Source: Acidaminobacterium chupaoyuni (GTDB taxonomy: Bacteria > Bacillota > Clostridia > Oscillospirales > Butyricicoccaceae). From it: 64,000 bases of DNA. The stretch lies in assembly GCA_047936785.1 (NCBI GenBank), contig CP176394.1; one strand, written 5' to 3'. Of the stretch, positions 35,805-43,928 are shown in pieces; position 1 is the first letter of the stretch; each line of letters begins with the position of its first letter. A program made the position numbers and the translations under genes. Below the pieces are notes generated by a model. The model was not told the DNA's origin and did not search any database. It saw nothing but the letters and a program-made list of their open reading frames with translations.

Positions 35805-38800
35805 AGGCGAAAACAGAAGAAAACGGCATCACCTACCCCACCTACCTCAGCGCCGTCAGCACCAAGACGCTGGGATCGGATCAGCAATACACAGTGTCGA
35901 ACTGTGTCACCATCAACGGCTGCATGGATTTTGAGGGCGGCACCATTGCTGTCTATTATGAAAACTACAAGGCCAGTGCCCTCGATCACGCCGTCTGCAC
36001 GGAATTCGACGGCGAGCTCTACACCAGCGACGCCCGCACCTCCATTTGGAAGGGCAAGGCCATCTTCACAAAGCTGGAACAAGGCAAGGAATTTTCGCTT
36101 CTGCCCTATGACGCAAACGGCGTGCGAAAATCTGTGGACGGCAGCACCGTCAAGCTCATCTGGCCCTCCGTCGCGGGCGCGGCTCAGACCATCGCGGGCA
36201 TGGTTTTCAAGCTGGCCTACGGCGAACTGGGCGTCATGAAAGACGGCAATGGGAACGAAAAAGGGCGCGTCGTCTCTTTCTCGGCAAAGCTCGATCTTTC
36301 CTTCACCGGCAAGAGCGACGATGAGGAAGCACCGCAAAAGCAAAGCTTCTGGTATAAATTCACGAGTTACTGGAAGGATTACAAAGACGGCCGAAGCCTC
36401 TATGACTACGCCTACAACAAAATGGATGCCACAAATGAAGCGCTCGACTGGTCCAATCTCGATGAGTCGCCAAATGAAGATTCCAAGCAGCTCAGCGCCT
36501 CGGCGCTGGTGCAGGATATTCTGTTCGGCTGCGGCGAGGGCTTTGTGGGCGTCAACTTCAAGGTAAGCGTCGCCATCCAGAATTACATCGACGGCATGCC
36601 AAAACTCAACTGCACTCTCGCAGTGAACACCATCGGCAACTGGTCCTTCGGAATGGAGGGCAATTTCAAAATGGATACCTTCAAGCTGCAGGTCAAGGTG
36701 TCCTTCATGAGTTACGAAAATATCCCCGTGCCGGATGAATACTATGTCTTTGTCGGCGGCTTCAAACCCGGCATCAATGTGGATGGCTGCGGCGTCCTCT
36801 GGCTCACAGGCGGAGGCGGCGGTATGTCCGGCATCTACAAGACGCTCTTCTGCAGCGGGGTCCCGCCGCTCAAACTCATCATGAGCGTCAGCGTCAGCAT
36901 CATGCAGGTGCTCAGCGCGGATGGCACCCTCAAGCTCGGCCCCACCGGCATGTCTGCGGAGATCAAAGATCTGAAGGTGGAAGGCCTGTCAACGCCGCTC
37001 ATCCCCAGAGCCATGTACGCCTTTGAGTGGTATCCCGGCATCGACATGCGCGCTTCCCTCAGTGTGAGCATTCTGCAAATCGTTACAGGCAGCGGATACA
37101 TGGTTTTAAAAACCGATTCCAATTATGAAAACCCCTTCTTCGAGGCGTTTGCCCGCGGCTCGGTGAATGTGCCAAAATCCGTTCCGGCGCTGGGCGGCAT
37201 GTCACTGGCGGCGGTCAATCTTGGCATCAACAACGAAAAGGTCTGGGGCAGCCTCAAGGTCATCTGCTGCAAGCTGGGCCTCACCTATTACTGGGGCGCC
37301 GACGGCGTTGACTTTGGCACCGGCGAAGAGGCACAGCCCACTTATCCGCAGCTCCTGAGCTATAACGGCAGCGGCCGGACCCAGCTTCTGGGCAGCGTGA
37401 TACCCGTTGGATACAGCGAGGAACGGGGGCAGACGCTCTACGCCCGCGTTGGCACCAACATTTCCCTCACAAGCGCAGCCAAAATAGAAGATGATTCCAA
37501 TCAGCTGTCGCTGCTGAGCATAACTTCACCGTCCATTTATTCCAACAGCTCCCGCACGACCCACAAGTTCAATCTCGGCACCTACGATCCCGCAAAGCCC
37601 GCCGCCATCGTCTCTCTGAGTTACGACGCGGCTTCGCTGGAAGACGCGAAGACAAAAGCTGCGGCATTCAGGATCAACAGCCAGCGCGACATGAACGGAA
37701 CAGACTATGCTCTGACCCTGTATAACGGCAGCAATGCCGAAAACTGCAACGCCAATATCACTTGGGATACGGCGACGAAAAAAGCCACCTTCGCTTTCTC
37801 CGTTTCCGACAGTGTCAATTACGAAAAAGACTGGTATATCACCACCGGCACCACCCCGGCCACCGCGCTGCTCTACGGCGTCGGCGCCATTCCCGAGGTG
37901 ACACAGATCAGCGGCAACGCGGTCACGGCGGGCGGCAGCATGACGGCAAACTGGAACGGCAGCACGCTCTCCGGCCTCAACAAAATGTCATTCTATCTCA
38001 CACCCAGCACCGACCCCACCGTGGCGGGCTACAGCCTTGGCGAGATCACAACCGGCTTCGGCGACACCTCCGGCAGCAAAAGCCTTGCCGTTCCGGCAAA
38101 TGTCCCGGCAGGCGACTACTACCTCCGCTGCGTCTATTCCAAAGATGAGCAGACCAATAACGCCGTATACAGCACAAGCATGATCCATGTGAGCAACACC
38201 AACACACCGGCGGCAGCGGGAACGCCCATGGTAAAATCTGCGGGCGATCTCAAAATCGGCGTCACCATACCGCAGTCGAGCGACACGAAGACCTCCGGTT
38301 ATGAGGCCACAGTCTATTACGACGACGGCAGCGCCACCGATATTTCCGCCCTGCGTTTCGACAAAGCAAGCGGCGATACGATCTTTGAAATCGGCGGCAG
38401 CTATACCATTAAAGACGACACGAAAGGCTCAACACTCAACGGCACCCAGGGCGGTTTAAAGGCCGGGACCTCCTATAAGGTGGGCGTCACGCCTTACTAT
38501 CTCAATGGCGGCACCATCGTCTATGGCGCAGAGACCATGAGCGGCAACATCAGCCTTCCCGCCCCATCGACCCCGGAACTGACTTTCTCTGCCGACAAGA
38601 CGAAAACCGTTCTCACACGCACAACAGGTGCAAAACAAGAAAGCATTGACACCTATGCGTCCGCATCCCTCCGTGTCACGGCCACATCCAGCCAGCCTGT
38701 AACAGGCACCTGGACGCTGGACAAAACCACAACGGAATCCGGTGAAGCAGCAACGATCAGCGGCAGCTTTACCGATGCAGCCACTGCTTCCGCCGCCCTC

Positions 38801-40495
38801 ACCAAGCTTAAAGACGGCGACCACACCCTAACTTTCACCGGCAAAAACGCCGCAGGCGATGGATTCACCCAAACCTATGTCTTCGCGGTGGATACCACGC
38901 CGCCGCGCCTTATGCTTACAAGCCCGGTAAACGGCAGCGTCTTCAATAAGGATGGCACCCTTATCATCAGCGGCGTCACCGATCCGGATGCGCTTTTCAC
39001 CGTCACCTGCGACAGAAAATCCGTCTGCGCGGGCAAGAAAGTCACGGAACTGACGAATGGAAAGATCGATGCCGAAGGCGTGTTCTCTGCCAGCGTGGCG
39101 CTTATAGACCCGGATCGTTCCTCGACCCACGCGATCACCATCACGGCGACCGATGCTGTCGGCAACAGCCTCTCCTATTCTTCCGCCGTCACCCACGGCG
39201 GCCTCGGCGACCTCGCCTCGATGGATCTCCAGTATAATAATAAAAACGCCTTTATAACGCCGGCAAACGGCAATATCCCCATCGGCAGCACCGCGCTCAG
39301 CACACAGCTGCGCCTGTTGGGCCAAACAAATGCAAACAGCAGCTTCGTCATCGACACCGGCAATGTTACCTGGACCTGCACCGCGGTGGACGGCACCGCC
39401 TCCGTCAGCGACAACGGCGTGCTCACCGCCTCCGCCGACGCTCAGGGCTTTGTCACCGCCAAGCTGGAAGTCACCAACGGAGCCTATCTCACCACCTCCT
39501 CCAGCTTCGGCGCCAGAAACGGCAGCAATCTCGTTGATACAGGCGCCACCCTCGGCGGCACTGTCACCGGCGGCGGCTACTACGCGCCGGGCGATACCGT
39601 CACACTCACGGCGATCCCCATCGCGGGCTACTCCTTCTCCGGCTGGGTTCTCACCGGGCTCACCGGTGTAGACACCAGCGCCTCGACCATCACCTTTAAG
39701 ATGCCCTCCACCGGTGATGTCACAGCCACAGCCAATTTCATTTTCAACAATGCCTTCGGCGGCGGCACATTGCCCACCGGCAAGCTTCTGACAGCCGCGT
39801 TGCCCGCCGGGGCCGACCCCAACGGCTATGTTCCGTATTTCTATAACGACAGCGGCGTTAAGACCTATGTCACCTTCTCCGCCGTTCTCGATGGCAAACT
39901 CGTCTATATGGACCCCGGCGCAGAGGTGAAATTTGAACAGCGCAGCGTTCCGTTTACGGATACCTCCGGTCACTGGGCGAAAAACGATATCGTCTTTGCT
40001 GCTGCGCACAGCCTGTTTGAAGGCGTCGGCGACAATCGTTTCGACCCGAACGGAACAATGACCCGCGCCATGTTTGCAACGGTTCTCTGGCGCATGGCAG
40101 GCGCGCCGACAGGCGCTGCTTCCGGCGGCTTTACGGATGTCGCTGCCGGCAGCTGGTATGCCTCCGCCGTGGATTGGGGCGCCGCAAGCGGCATTATCAG
40201 CGGCTATGGCGACGGACGCTTCGGCCCGAATGACCATGTCACCCGCGAGCAGCTCTGCACTCTTATCCTCCGCTATGTGAAATGGAGCGAGCTGACCCTT
40301 CACACCACCACAGAAAAACAGAACTTCACCGATGCGGCACAGATTTCGTCTTGGGCCGTAAGCGCCGTAGAGCGCTGCCAGACCGCCGGTCTGGTTCAAG
40401 GCAAAGGCGGCGGCATATTTGATCCCCATGGCAACGCCACCCGTGCCGAGGCTTCTGCAATCATCCGCCGGATGATTGAAAATCTGCTGAGCTGA
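35561..40495 (+). CDS. Giant SLH surface protein, C-terminal part (wall anchor)
   Basis: This frame is the continuation of the gene that starts at 29544; meaningful sequence begins at about 35642. The ATG at 35561 has no ribosome site, so it is not an independent start. About 1,617 residues follow: a large domain with aromatic beta-sheet-like sequence (about 36.0-37.3 kb), several Ig/fibronectin-like modules (TTPPRLMLTSPVNGSVFN), an InlB-type repeat (GGYYAPGDTVTLTAIPIAGY...SGW) at about 39.56-39.74 kb, and three SLH domains at the end (FTDTSGHWAKNDIVFAAAHS; FTDVAAGSWYASAVDWGAA; FTDAAQISSWAVSAVERCQ). The SLH units bind wall polymers, so the whole protein should be a long surface fibre or S-layer-associated adhesin. 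Without the frame repair the wall anchor is lost. Confidence 0.85.
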   Translation: MDSLLCGQQRHARHRITPQRAAQHGYDTKNASTGSTVQAYRIKTFKDEADFTKFKTREAGSAYAGETYKEILLVYRGEFTVKAKTEENGITYPTYLSAVSTKTLGSDQQYTVSNCVTINGCMDFEGGTIAVYYENYKASALDHAVCTEFDGELYTSDARTSIWKGKAIFTKLEQGKEFSLLPYDANGVRKSVDGSTVKLIWPSVAGAAQTIAGMVFKLAYGELGVMKDGNGNEKGRVVSFSAKLDLSFTGKSDDEEAPQKQSFWYKFTSYWKDYKDGRSLYDYAYNKMDATNEALDWSNLDESPNEDSKQLSASALVQDILFGCGEGFVGVNFKVSVAIQNYIDGMPKLNCTLAVNTIGNWSFGMEGNFKMDTFKLQVKVSFMSYENIPVPDEYYVFVGGFKPGINVDGCGVLWLTGGGGGMSGIYKTLFCSGVPPLKLIMSVSVSIMQVLSADGTLKLGPTGMSAEIKDLKVEGLSTPLIPRAMYAFEWYPGIDMRASLSVSILQIVTGSGYMVLKTDSNYENPFFEAFARGSVNVPKSVPALGGMSLAAVNLGINNEKVWGSLKVICCKLGLTYYWGADGVDFGTGEEAQPTYPQLLSYNGSGRTQLLGSVIPVGYSEERGQTLYARVGTNISLTSAAKIEDDSNQLSLLSITSPSIYSNSSRTTHKFNLGTYDPAKPAAIVSLSYDAASLEDAKTKAAAFRINSQRDMNGTDYALTLYNGSNAENCNANITWDTATKKATFAFSVSDSVNYEKDWYITTGTTPATALLYGVGAIPEVTQISGNAVTAGGSMTANWNGSTLSGLNKMSFYLTPSTDPTVAGYSLGEITTGFGDTSGSKSLAVPANVPAGDYYLRCVYSKDEQTNNAVYSTSMIHVSNTNTPAAAGTPMVKSAGDLKIGVTIPQSSDTKTSGYEATVYYDDGSATDISALRFDKASGDTIFEIGGSYTIKDDTKGSTLNGTQGGLKAGTSYKVGVTPYYLNGGTIVYGAETMSGNISLPAPSTPELTFSADKTKTVLTRTTGAKQESIDTYASASLRVTATSSQPVTGTWTLDKTTTESGEAATISGSFTDAATASAALTKLKDGDHTLTFTGKNAAGDGFTQTYVFAVDTTPPRLMLTSPVNGSVFNKDGTLIISGVTDPDALFTVTCDRKSVCAGKKVTELTNGKIDAEGVFSASVALIDPDRSSTHAITITATDAVGNSLSYSSAVTHGGLGDLASMDLQYNNKNAFITPANGNIPIGSTALSTQLRLLGQTNANSSFVIDTGNVTWTCTAVDGTASVSDNGVLTASADAQGFVTAKLEVTNGAYLTTSSSFGARNGSNLVDTGATLGGTVTGGGYYAPGDTVTLTAIPIAGYSFSGWVLTGLTGVDTSASTITFKMPSTGDVTATANFIFNNAFGGGTLPTGKLLTAALPAGADPNGYVPYFYNDSGVKTYVTFSAVLDGKLVYMDPGAEVKFEQRSVPFTDTSGHWAKNDIVFAAAHSLFEGVGDNRFDPNGTMTRAMFATVLWRMAGAPTGAASGGFTDVAAGSWYASAVDWGAASGIISGYGDGRFGPNDHVTREQLCTLILRYVKWSELTLHTTTEKQNFTDAAQISSWAVSAVERCQTAGLVQGKGGGIFDPHGNATRAEASAIIRRMIENLLS

Positions 40496-40691
40496 CAAAG
40501 GCGGAAAGCGAGCCATCGGCAGCGGTCGGAAGATTGCTTCGCATGATCGCTTGCCGAAAAGAAGCGCTTCACAAACTGCTTTTTAAGTTTCATTCCCATG
40601 AGCGTGCCGCCGCATCCGTTGAGGCGTTTCTGCCCATTCAAAATCATTTCACAGCGCCGCGCTCAAGAACCATCCTTACACTATAAGAAGA

Positions 40692-40731
40692 AAACCGCCC
40701 CCGCCGAACAGTTCGGCGGGGGCGGTTTCAT
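40692..40731 (+). terminator. Terminator after the giant surface protein
   Basis: AAACCGCCCCCGCCGAA pairs with TTCGGCGGGGGCGGTTT around CAG. The T run is short. The 331-bp gap 40496-40826 otherwise holds only a small inverted repeat (CTAACG, CCAG, CGTTAG near 40763). Confidence 0.75.
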
Positions 40732-40826
40732 CGCGTAGACAATAAAACGGCAAGATTGAAAGCTAACGCCAGCGTTAGGAAAAAGATAAGGGCCTGAATT
40801 TTTTCATAGAAATCCCATTGCAATAA

Positions 40827-41072
40827 TCATGGCTGTTTCCCACACTTCTTGCAGGTGGGGCCGCTTTTCTGAAAAGGGTTTATCGGCATTCCGTATTTAC
40901 CGCAGTAAGGGCATTTAGAGAGGTTTAAGATAGCTATTGTAGGAATGACAACCAGTAGTGCAGTAATTATGCGAAAAAGCATAGAAAGATTAAAAACGGC
41001 ACAAATAATCCCAAGAATTGCAGCGAGGATAAAGGAAAAGTACGAGAGTGTCACTTTCAATGTTCTTTTCAT
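40827..41072 (-). CDS. Small membrane protein with C-terminal zinc ribbon
   Basis: About 81 residues from the ATG at 41072, nine bases after GGAGGTG. There are two adjoining hydrophobic helices (about residues 8-52), then a four-cysteine zinc ribbon: CPYCGKYG and CKKCGKQP separated by ~14 residues. The function is unknown; similar small proteins are common in Clostridia. It is transcribed away from the giant gene and has no partner close by. Base composition around it is noticeably more AT-rich than in the core genes. Confidence 0.7.
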   Translation of the reverse strand: MKRTLKVTLSYFSFILAAILGIICAVFNLSMLFRIITALLVVIPTIAILNLSKCPYCGKYGMPINPFQKSGPTCKKCGKQP

Positions 41073-41248
41073 AAAGAATTGCACCTCCATCAAGATATGG
41101 TTATGAAAAAATCATAGCATAACGAAGAAAAAACATCAATCGTGACCCATTGGGAACACCTCTTTTACCGAAATCAGAAAATAAATCCAATAGCAATTTT
41201 GGCAAAGCGAAGAATAACAAGCATTGGAAGTGTTGGCACACTTCCGAC

Positions 41249-41311
41249 AGATGTCCGTAAATACGGACTTTTCCCCGTTTAAAAACAGGGCTGCCCATCC
41301 GGCGGCAAAAA
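41249..41311 (+). repeat. 63-bp direct repeat, copy 1
   Basis: Matches 42810-42872 at 60 of 63 positions, same orientation. It contains the hairpin TCCGTAAATACGGA and ends exactly where the rpsI-like remnant begins. Just upstream is a perfect hairpin (GGAAGTGT, loop TGGC, complement; 41226-41245). Confidence 0.85.
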
Positions 41312-41404
41312 ATCAGGCTTTCTGACTCGTGACCCCGGAATGAAGGAAAAAATATGGCCTCAAAGCCGCTCATGGCGCACCCCCAGTTCTCTAAGAGATA
41401 GTTT
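41307..41404 (+). pseudogene. Degenerate copy of the rpsI 3' end
   Basis: This stretch matches the last ~97 bases of rpsI (about 24764-24860), including the stop codon. Shared blocks are CTGACTCGTGACCCC, GAATGAAGGA, GGCCTCAAAGCCGCTC and AAGAGATAGTT. A 5-base deletion, a 1-base insertion and several substitutions destroy the frame. A terminator follows ten bases later, as it would after a true rpsI. It lies on the same strand as rpsI. The simplest reading is an original rpsI end displaced by an element that integrated there and supplied a new 3' end. Confidence 0.8.
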
Positions 41405-41413
41405 TTGAAACGA

Positions 41414-41453
41414 ACAACCCCTTGAAAACAGTATGTTTTCAAGGGGTTGTCTT
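41414..41453. terminator. Terminator after the rpsI-like remnant
   Basis: ACAACCCCTTGAAAAC and GTTTTCAAGGGGTTGT form a perfect 16-bp stem around AGTAT. It could also end the convergent Ltp-repeat gene. Confidence 0.8.
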
Positions 41454-41501
41454 TCTGTCTTATGTTAGCCGCTTTTAAAATATCTGCTTCACCTGCCGGG
41501 T

Positions 41502-42221
41502 TTAAAAACCGTTCTGTGCTGCACCATACGCAGCTTGTTCTGCGGTAAATCCCGAAAATTCCAATTGATCGATCAGGCTGTCCCGTGAAAAACTGCTCAC
41601 ATTCAAATATTGCTTTGCCGATTTTACCGCTTGCTCGTTCCAATCTGCGCCACAGCGATCTGCGCCGTATACAGCCTGTTCATGGGTGAATTTTGAAAAC
41701 TCCAGTTGTTCCACCAAACCCTGATAAGAAAAAGCGGTCGTGTTCAGATATTGCTTTGCAGATTTCACCGCTTGCTCGTTCCAATCCGCGCCGCACTGAT
41801 CTGCCCCATAAGCCGCGTCTTCTGCGGAAAACTGTTCAAATTCCAGTTGTTCCACCAATCCATCGTGGGAAAACGCAGTCACTTTCAAATAATTTTTTGC
41901 CGCGGCTTTAGCATTTTTCTGCGATAATGTCTCTTTTGCTGCCGCATTGGTGCCGGATGCGGCGGGGGCAGCGGCGGGGGCCGCGGGAGCTGCCGGAGTT
42001 TCCGGCGTTTTATTCTGCGCCGTCTTTTCCTGTTCTGCGCCGGCGGCCATCACGGATTCCTCTGTTTTTTGAGATTTTGGCGATTCTTGCGATGCCCCAT
42101 AAATGCCGCTGGCCACAACCACGATCAATACCCAGACCCACCAGCGTTTCAACAAGGGTTTCTTTCCCATGGCGATAGGCGTTCCTTCTGAATTAAGCTC
42201 TTCTTTTTTTAACTGTCTCAT
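41502..42221 (-). CDS. Membrane-anchored protein with three Ltp (superinfection-exclusion-type) repeats
   Basis: About 239 residues from the ATG at 42221, five bases after GGGGG. An N-terminal cytoplasmic tail is followed by one membrane helix (WWVWVLIVVVASGIYGAS), a Pro/Ala/Thr-rich spacer, then three ~47-residue repeats of the pattern A-x-x-YL-x-x-x-x-FS-x-x-x-L-x-x-QLEF-x-x-F-x-x-E-x-A-x-YGA. This is the Ltp repeat family (Pfam PF07553), known from the lipoprotein of phage TP-J34 that blocks DNA entry of other phages. Here there is no lipobox cysteine; the helix acts as anchor. The repeats are also close at DNA level, implying recent duplication. A phage-exclusion role is inferred from family only. 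Confidence 0.85.
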   Translation of the reverse strand: MRQLKKEELNSEGTPIAMGKKPLLKRWWVWVLIVVVASGIYGASQESPKSQKTEESVMAAGAEQEKTAQNKTPETPAAPAAPAAAPAASGTNAAAKETLSQKNAKAAAKNYLKVTAFSHDGLVEQLEFEQFSAEDAAYGADQCGADWNEQAVKSAKQYLNTTAFSYQGLVEQLEFSKFTHEQAVYGADRCGADWNEQAVKSAKQYLNVSSFSRDSLIDQLEFSGFTAEQAAYGAAQNGF

Positions 42222-42548
42222 GTTTTCCCCCAATTTCTGTAATGGAAATTTTTTCTTTCCTCTTCGACAAATTGTTGCATTATTTTACAATTTTGTCAAG
42301 CTGTATCTTCAATATTGTGGAAATTTATTTCGCTGTTCTTGTTCTGACGCTGTTTCTCAAAATAGAACATTTTATGCGTATACGCATAAAACCGCCGGCA
42401 GAGGGTGACCTGATTTTTCACTCCTATTCTGCAATTTGCGGAATAAGAATGCCGCCACATAAATTGCCGACGACGCAGCAAAAAAGATGACAACTGCAAA
42501 AGCGACGGTTTCATCGTTTTCAAAGCATCGCGCATTCTTTCCGATGGC

Positions 42549-42749
42549 TTATTTTTTCTTCTTTGTCAATGCAATAAGCACCATGACAGGGAAGAAAATC
42601 AGAAAAACCAGCGCCGACATCATTCCGTTATATGCTCTCCAGTTTCTCGCAGTGCCTTCTGCCGTGTCGGCAGCTTTGCAGATCGCCTTGGCGGTCAGCA
42701 TCAGCACAAGAACGCCCAGCAGCGCAAGCCATACATAAAACATCGCCAT
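42549..42749 (-). CDS. Small two-helix membrane protein (unknown)
   Basis: About 66 residues from the ATG at 42749, ten bases after GGAAAGG. There are two hydrophobic helices (YVWLALLGVLVLMLTAKAI and LVFLIFFPVMVLIALT), a short polar link and a KKKK tail. It is possibly co-transcribed with the downstream Ltp-repeat gene (about 330 bp away, in which I see no other gene). No family is recognised. Confidence 0.55.
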   Translation of the reverse strand: MAMFYVWLALLGVLVLMLTAKAICKAADTAEGTARNWRAYNGMMSALVFLIFFPVMVLIALTKKKK

Positions 42750-42809
42750 TTCATCACAGCCTTTCCAAGAGGAATGATCTTCCATTCACCGGTTTCAGTA
42801 TACTTTGTT

Positions 42810-42872
42810 AGATGTCCGTAAATACGGACTTTTCCCCATTTGAAAACATGGCTGCCCATCCGGCGGCAAAAA
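42810..42872 (+). repeat. 63-bp direct repeat, copy 2
   Basis: Second copy of the repeat at 41249-41311; the two differ at three positions. Together they bracket about 1.5 kb holding the Ltp-repeat and 66-residue genes. Confidence 0.85.
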
Positions 42873-42978
42873 GATGTTTTTTGCTGAATTGCCTGTCGGT
42901 CGTTCTCGCCTTGAAAACGGCTGCCGACGGCCCGTTTTCACCCGGAATCGTTTTCTTTGAAAAGAATACCGAAGTGTG

Positions 42979-43007
42979 TTGAAAAGAGCAAATCATGCGC
43001 TTATAAT
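42979..43007 (+). promoter_or_regulatory. Promoter of the TetR-type regulator
   Basis: TTGAAA (42979-42984), a 17-bp spacer and TATAAT (43002-43007), 52 bp before the start. Confidence 0.75.
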
Positions 43008-43058
43008 GAATGCATAATCTTTCATAGTTTACGAAACAAGTAGGAACCGAGGAAAGAT

Positions 43059-43730
43059 ATGCCTAACGAAATGATTCGCCAGCAAAACAAACAGACCGTT
43101 TTATCCAAGGCTATGAAGCTGTTTGTGAAAAACGGCGTAGAAAACACATCCTTTGAAATGATCGCGCGGGAAGCCGGGCTCAGCCTTCGCTCTGTGCAGA
43201 ACTATTACCGCACAAAAAACGATTTGATCGCGGCGGTGCTGGATTGCAGCGTTGCGGAAGAACTGGAAGAAATGAACCGGTTCTTTTCTTCGGATCGCTA
43301 TCGGCGCAAAACCGGCGCCGGGCAGGTTTTGGCGATCGTCGAAGTGATCTACAGCAAAGCGGTAGAGATGGCGGATGTGATTTTTTGTGCCGCGCAGATG
43401 CAGCATATTTTAAGCCGCGCATCCCAAAATGAGGGGAATTCGCCGCTTGCGGGGAATTGGCAAACCGTCATGGATCAGCTGCAAAGCGCCTTTAACAAAG
43501 GGCTGCGGGATGGTTCCATCACAAGAAACATGGAAGCAAGCCTGATCGATGCAAGAAGCATAACCTTGGCCTTGTATGGCATCAGAGAACAGATCGCCTT
43601 TACGATGTGCGACGAAACGCTGCGAGAACTGTTCCGGCCTGAAATCGCAGTTCAAAAATATATGCGGCAAGTCGAATTGCTGCTTTCTGCAAAAGAGGAT
43701 GCTGCAGTTCCCGATTTACAGCATGAATGA
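43059..43730 (+). CDS. TetR/AcrR family transcriptional regulator
   Basis: 223 residues. The N-terminal DNA-binding domain includes AMKLFVKNGVENTSFEMIAR, then EAGLSLRSVQNYYRTKNDL (about residues 17-57). The C-terminal ligand domain is not assignable. GAGGAAAG precedes the ATG. It lies just upstream of a receiver-domain fragment and the hybrid kinase gene, with no obvious efflux target beside it. Its regulon is unknown. Confidence 0.88.
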   Translation: MPNEMIRQQNKQTVLSKAMKLFVKNGVENTSFEMIAREAGLSLRSVQNYYRTKNDLIAAVLDCSVAEELEEMNRFFSSDRYRRKTGAGQVLAIVEVIYSKAVEMADVIFCAAQMQHILSRASQNEGNSPLAGNWQTVMDQLQSAFNKGLRDGSITRNMEASLIDARSITLALYGIREQIAFTMCDETLRELFRPEIAVQKYMRQVELLLSAKEDAAVPDLQHE

Positions 43731-43736
43731 GATCGT

Positions 43737-43838
43737 ATGAGCGGCGAAAAAATGGCGGATGCAAAAGCGATTCCGATTATTGCGGTTATGGCAAACCGTT
43801 TTACCGATGATGTTCAAAAATGCCGCAAAGCCGGATGA
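43737..43838 (+). pseudogene. Fragment of a response-regulator receiver domain
   Basis: A short frame ending at the stop at 43838 reads DAKAIPIIAVMANRFTDDVQ then KCRKAG. It matches the end of the receiver domain of the adjacent kinase (DAKTIPIIAMTADAFVESV, then KQSRKSG), including the conserved strand and Ala position. Everything before and after the fragment is gone. It points to a lost paralogue of the kinase at 43929 or an incomplete duplication. Confidence 0.65.
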
Positions 43839-43928
43839 ACGGCCATTTTGCCAGGCTGATCCTCCCGAAAAAGCCGTTGTGTCTTCCGCCTGCTCCCGTT
43901 AACAACACAAAAGAAGCGAGGGGTCGTA

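Noticed and set aside
41101..41643. Minus-strand open frame across the rpsI remnant and terminator
   Set aside because: It runs antisense through the remnant, the 63-bp repeat and two hairpins, with no family match.
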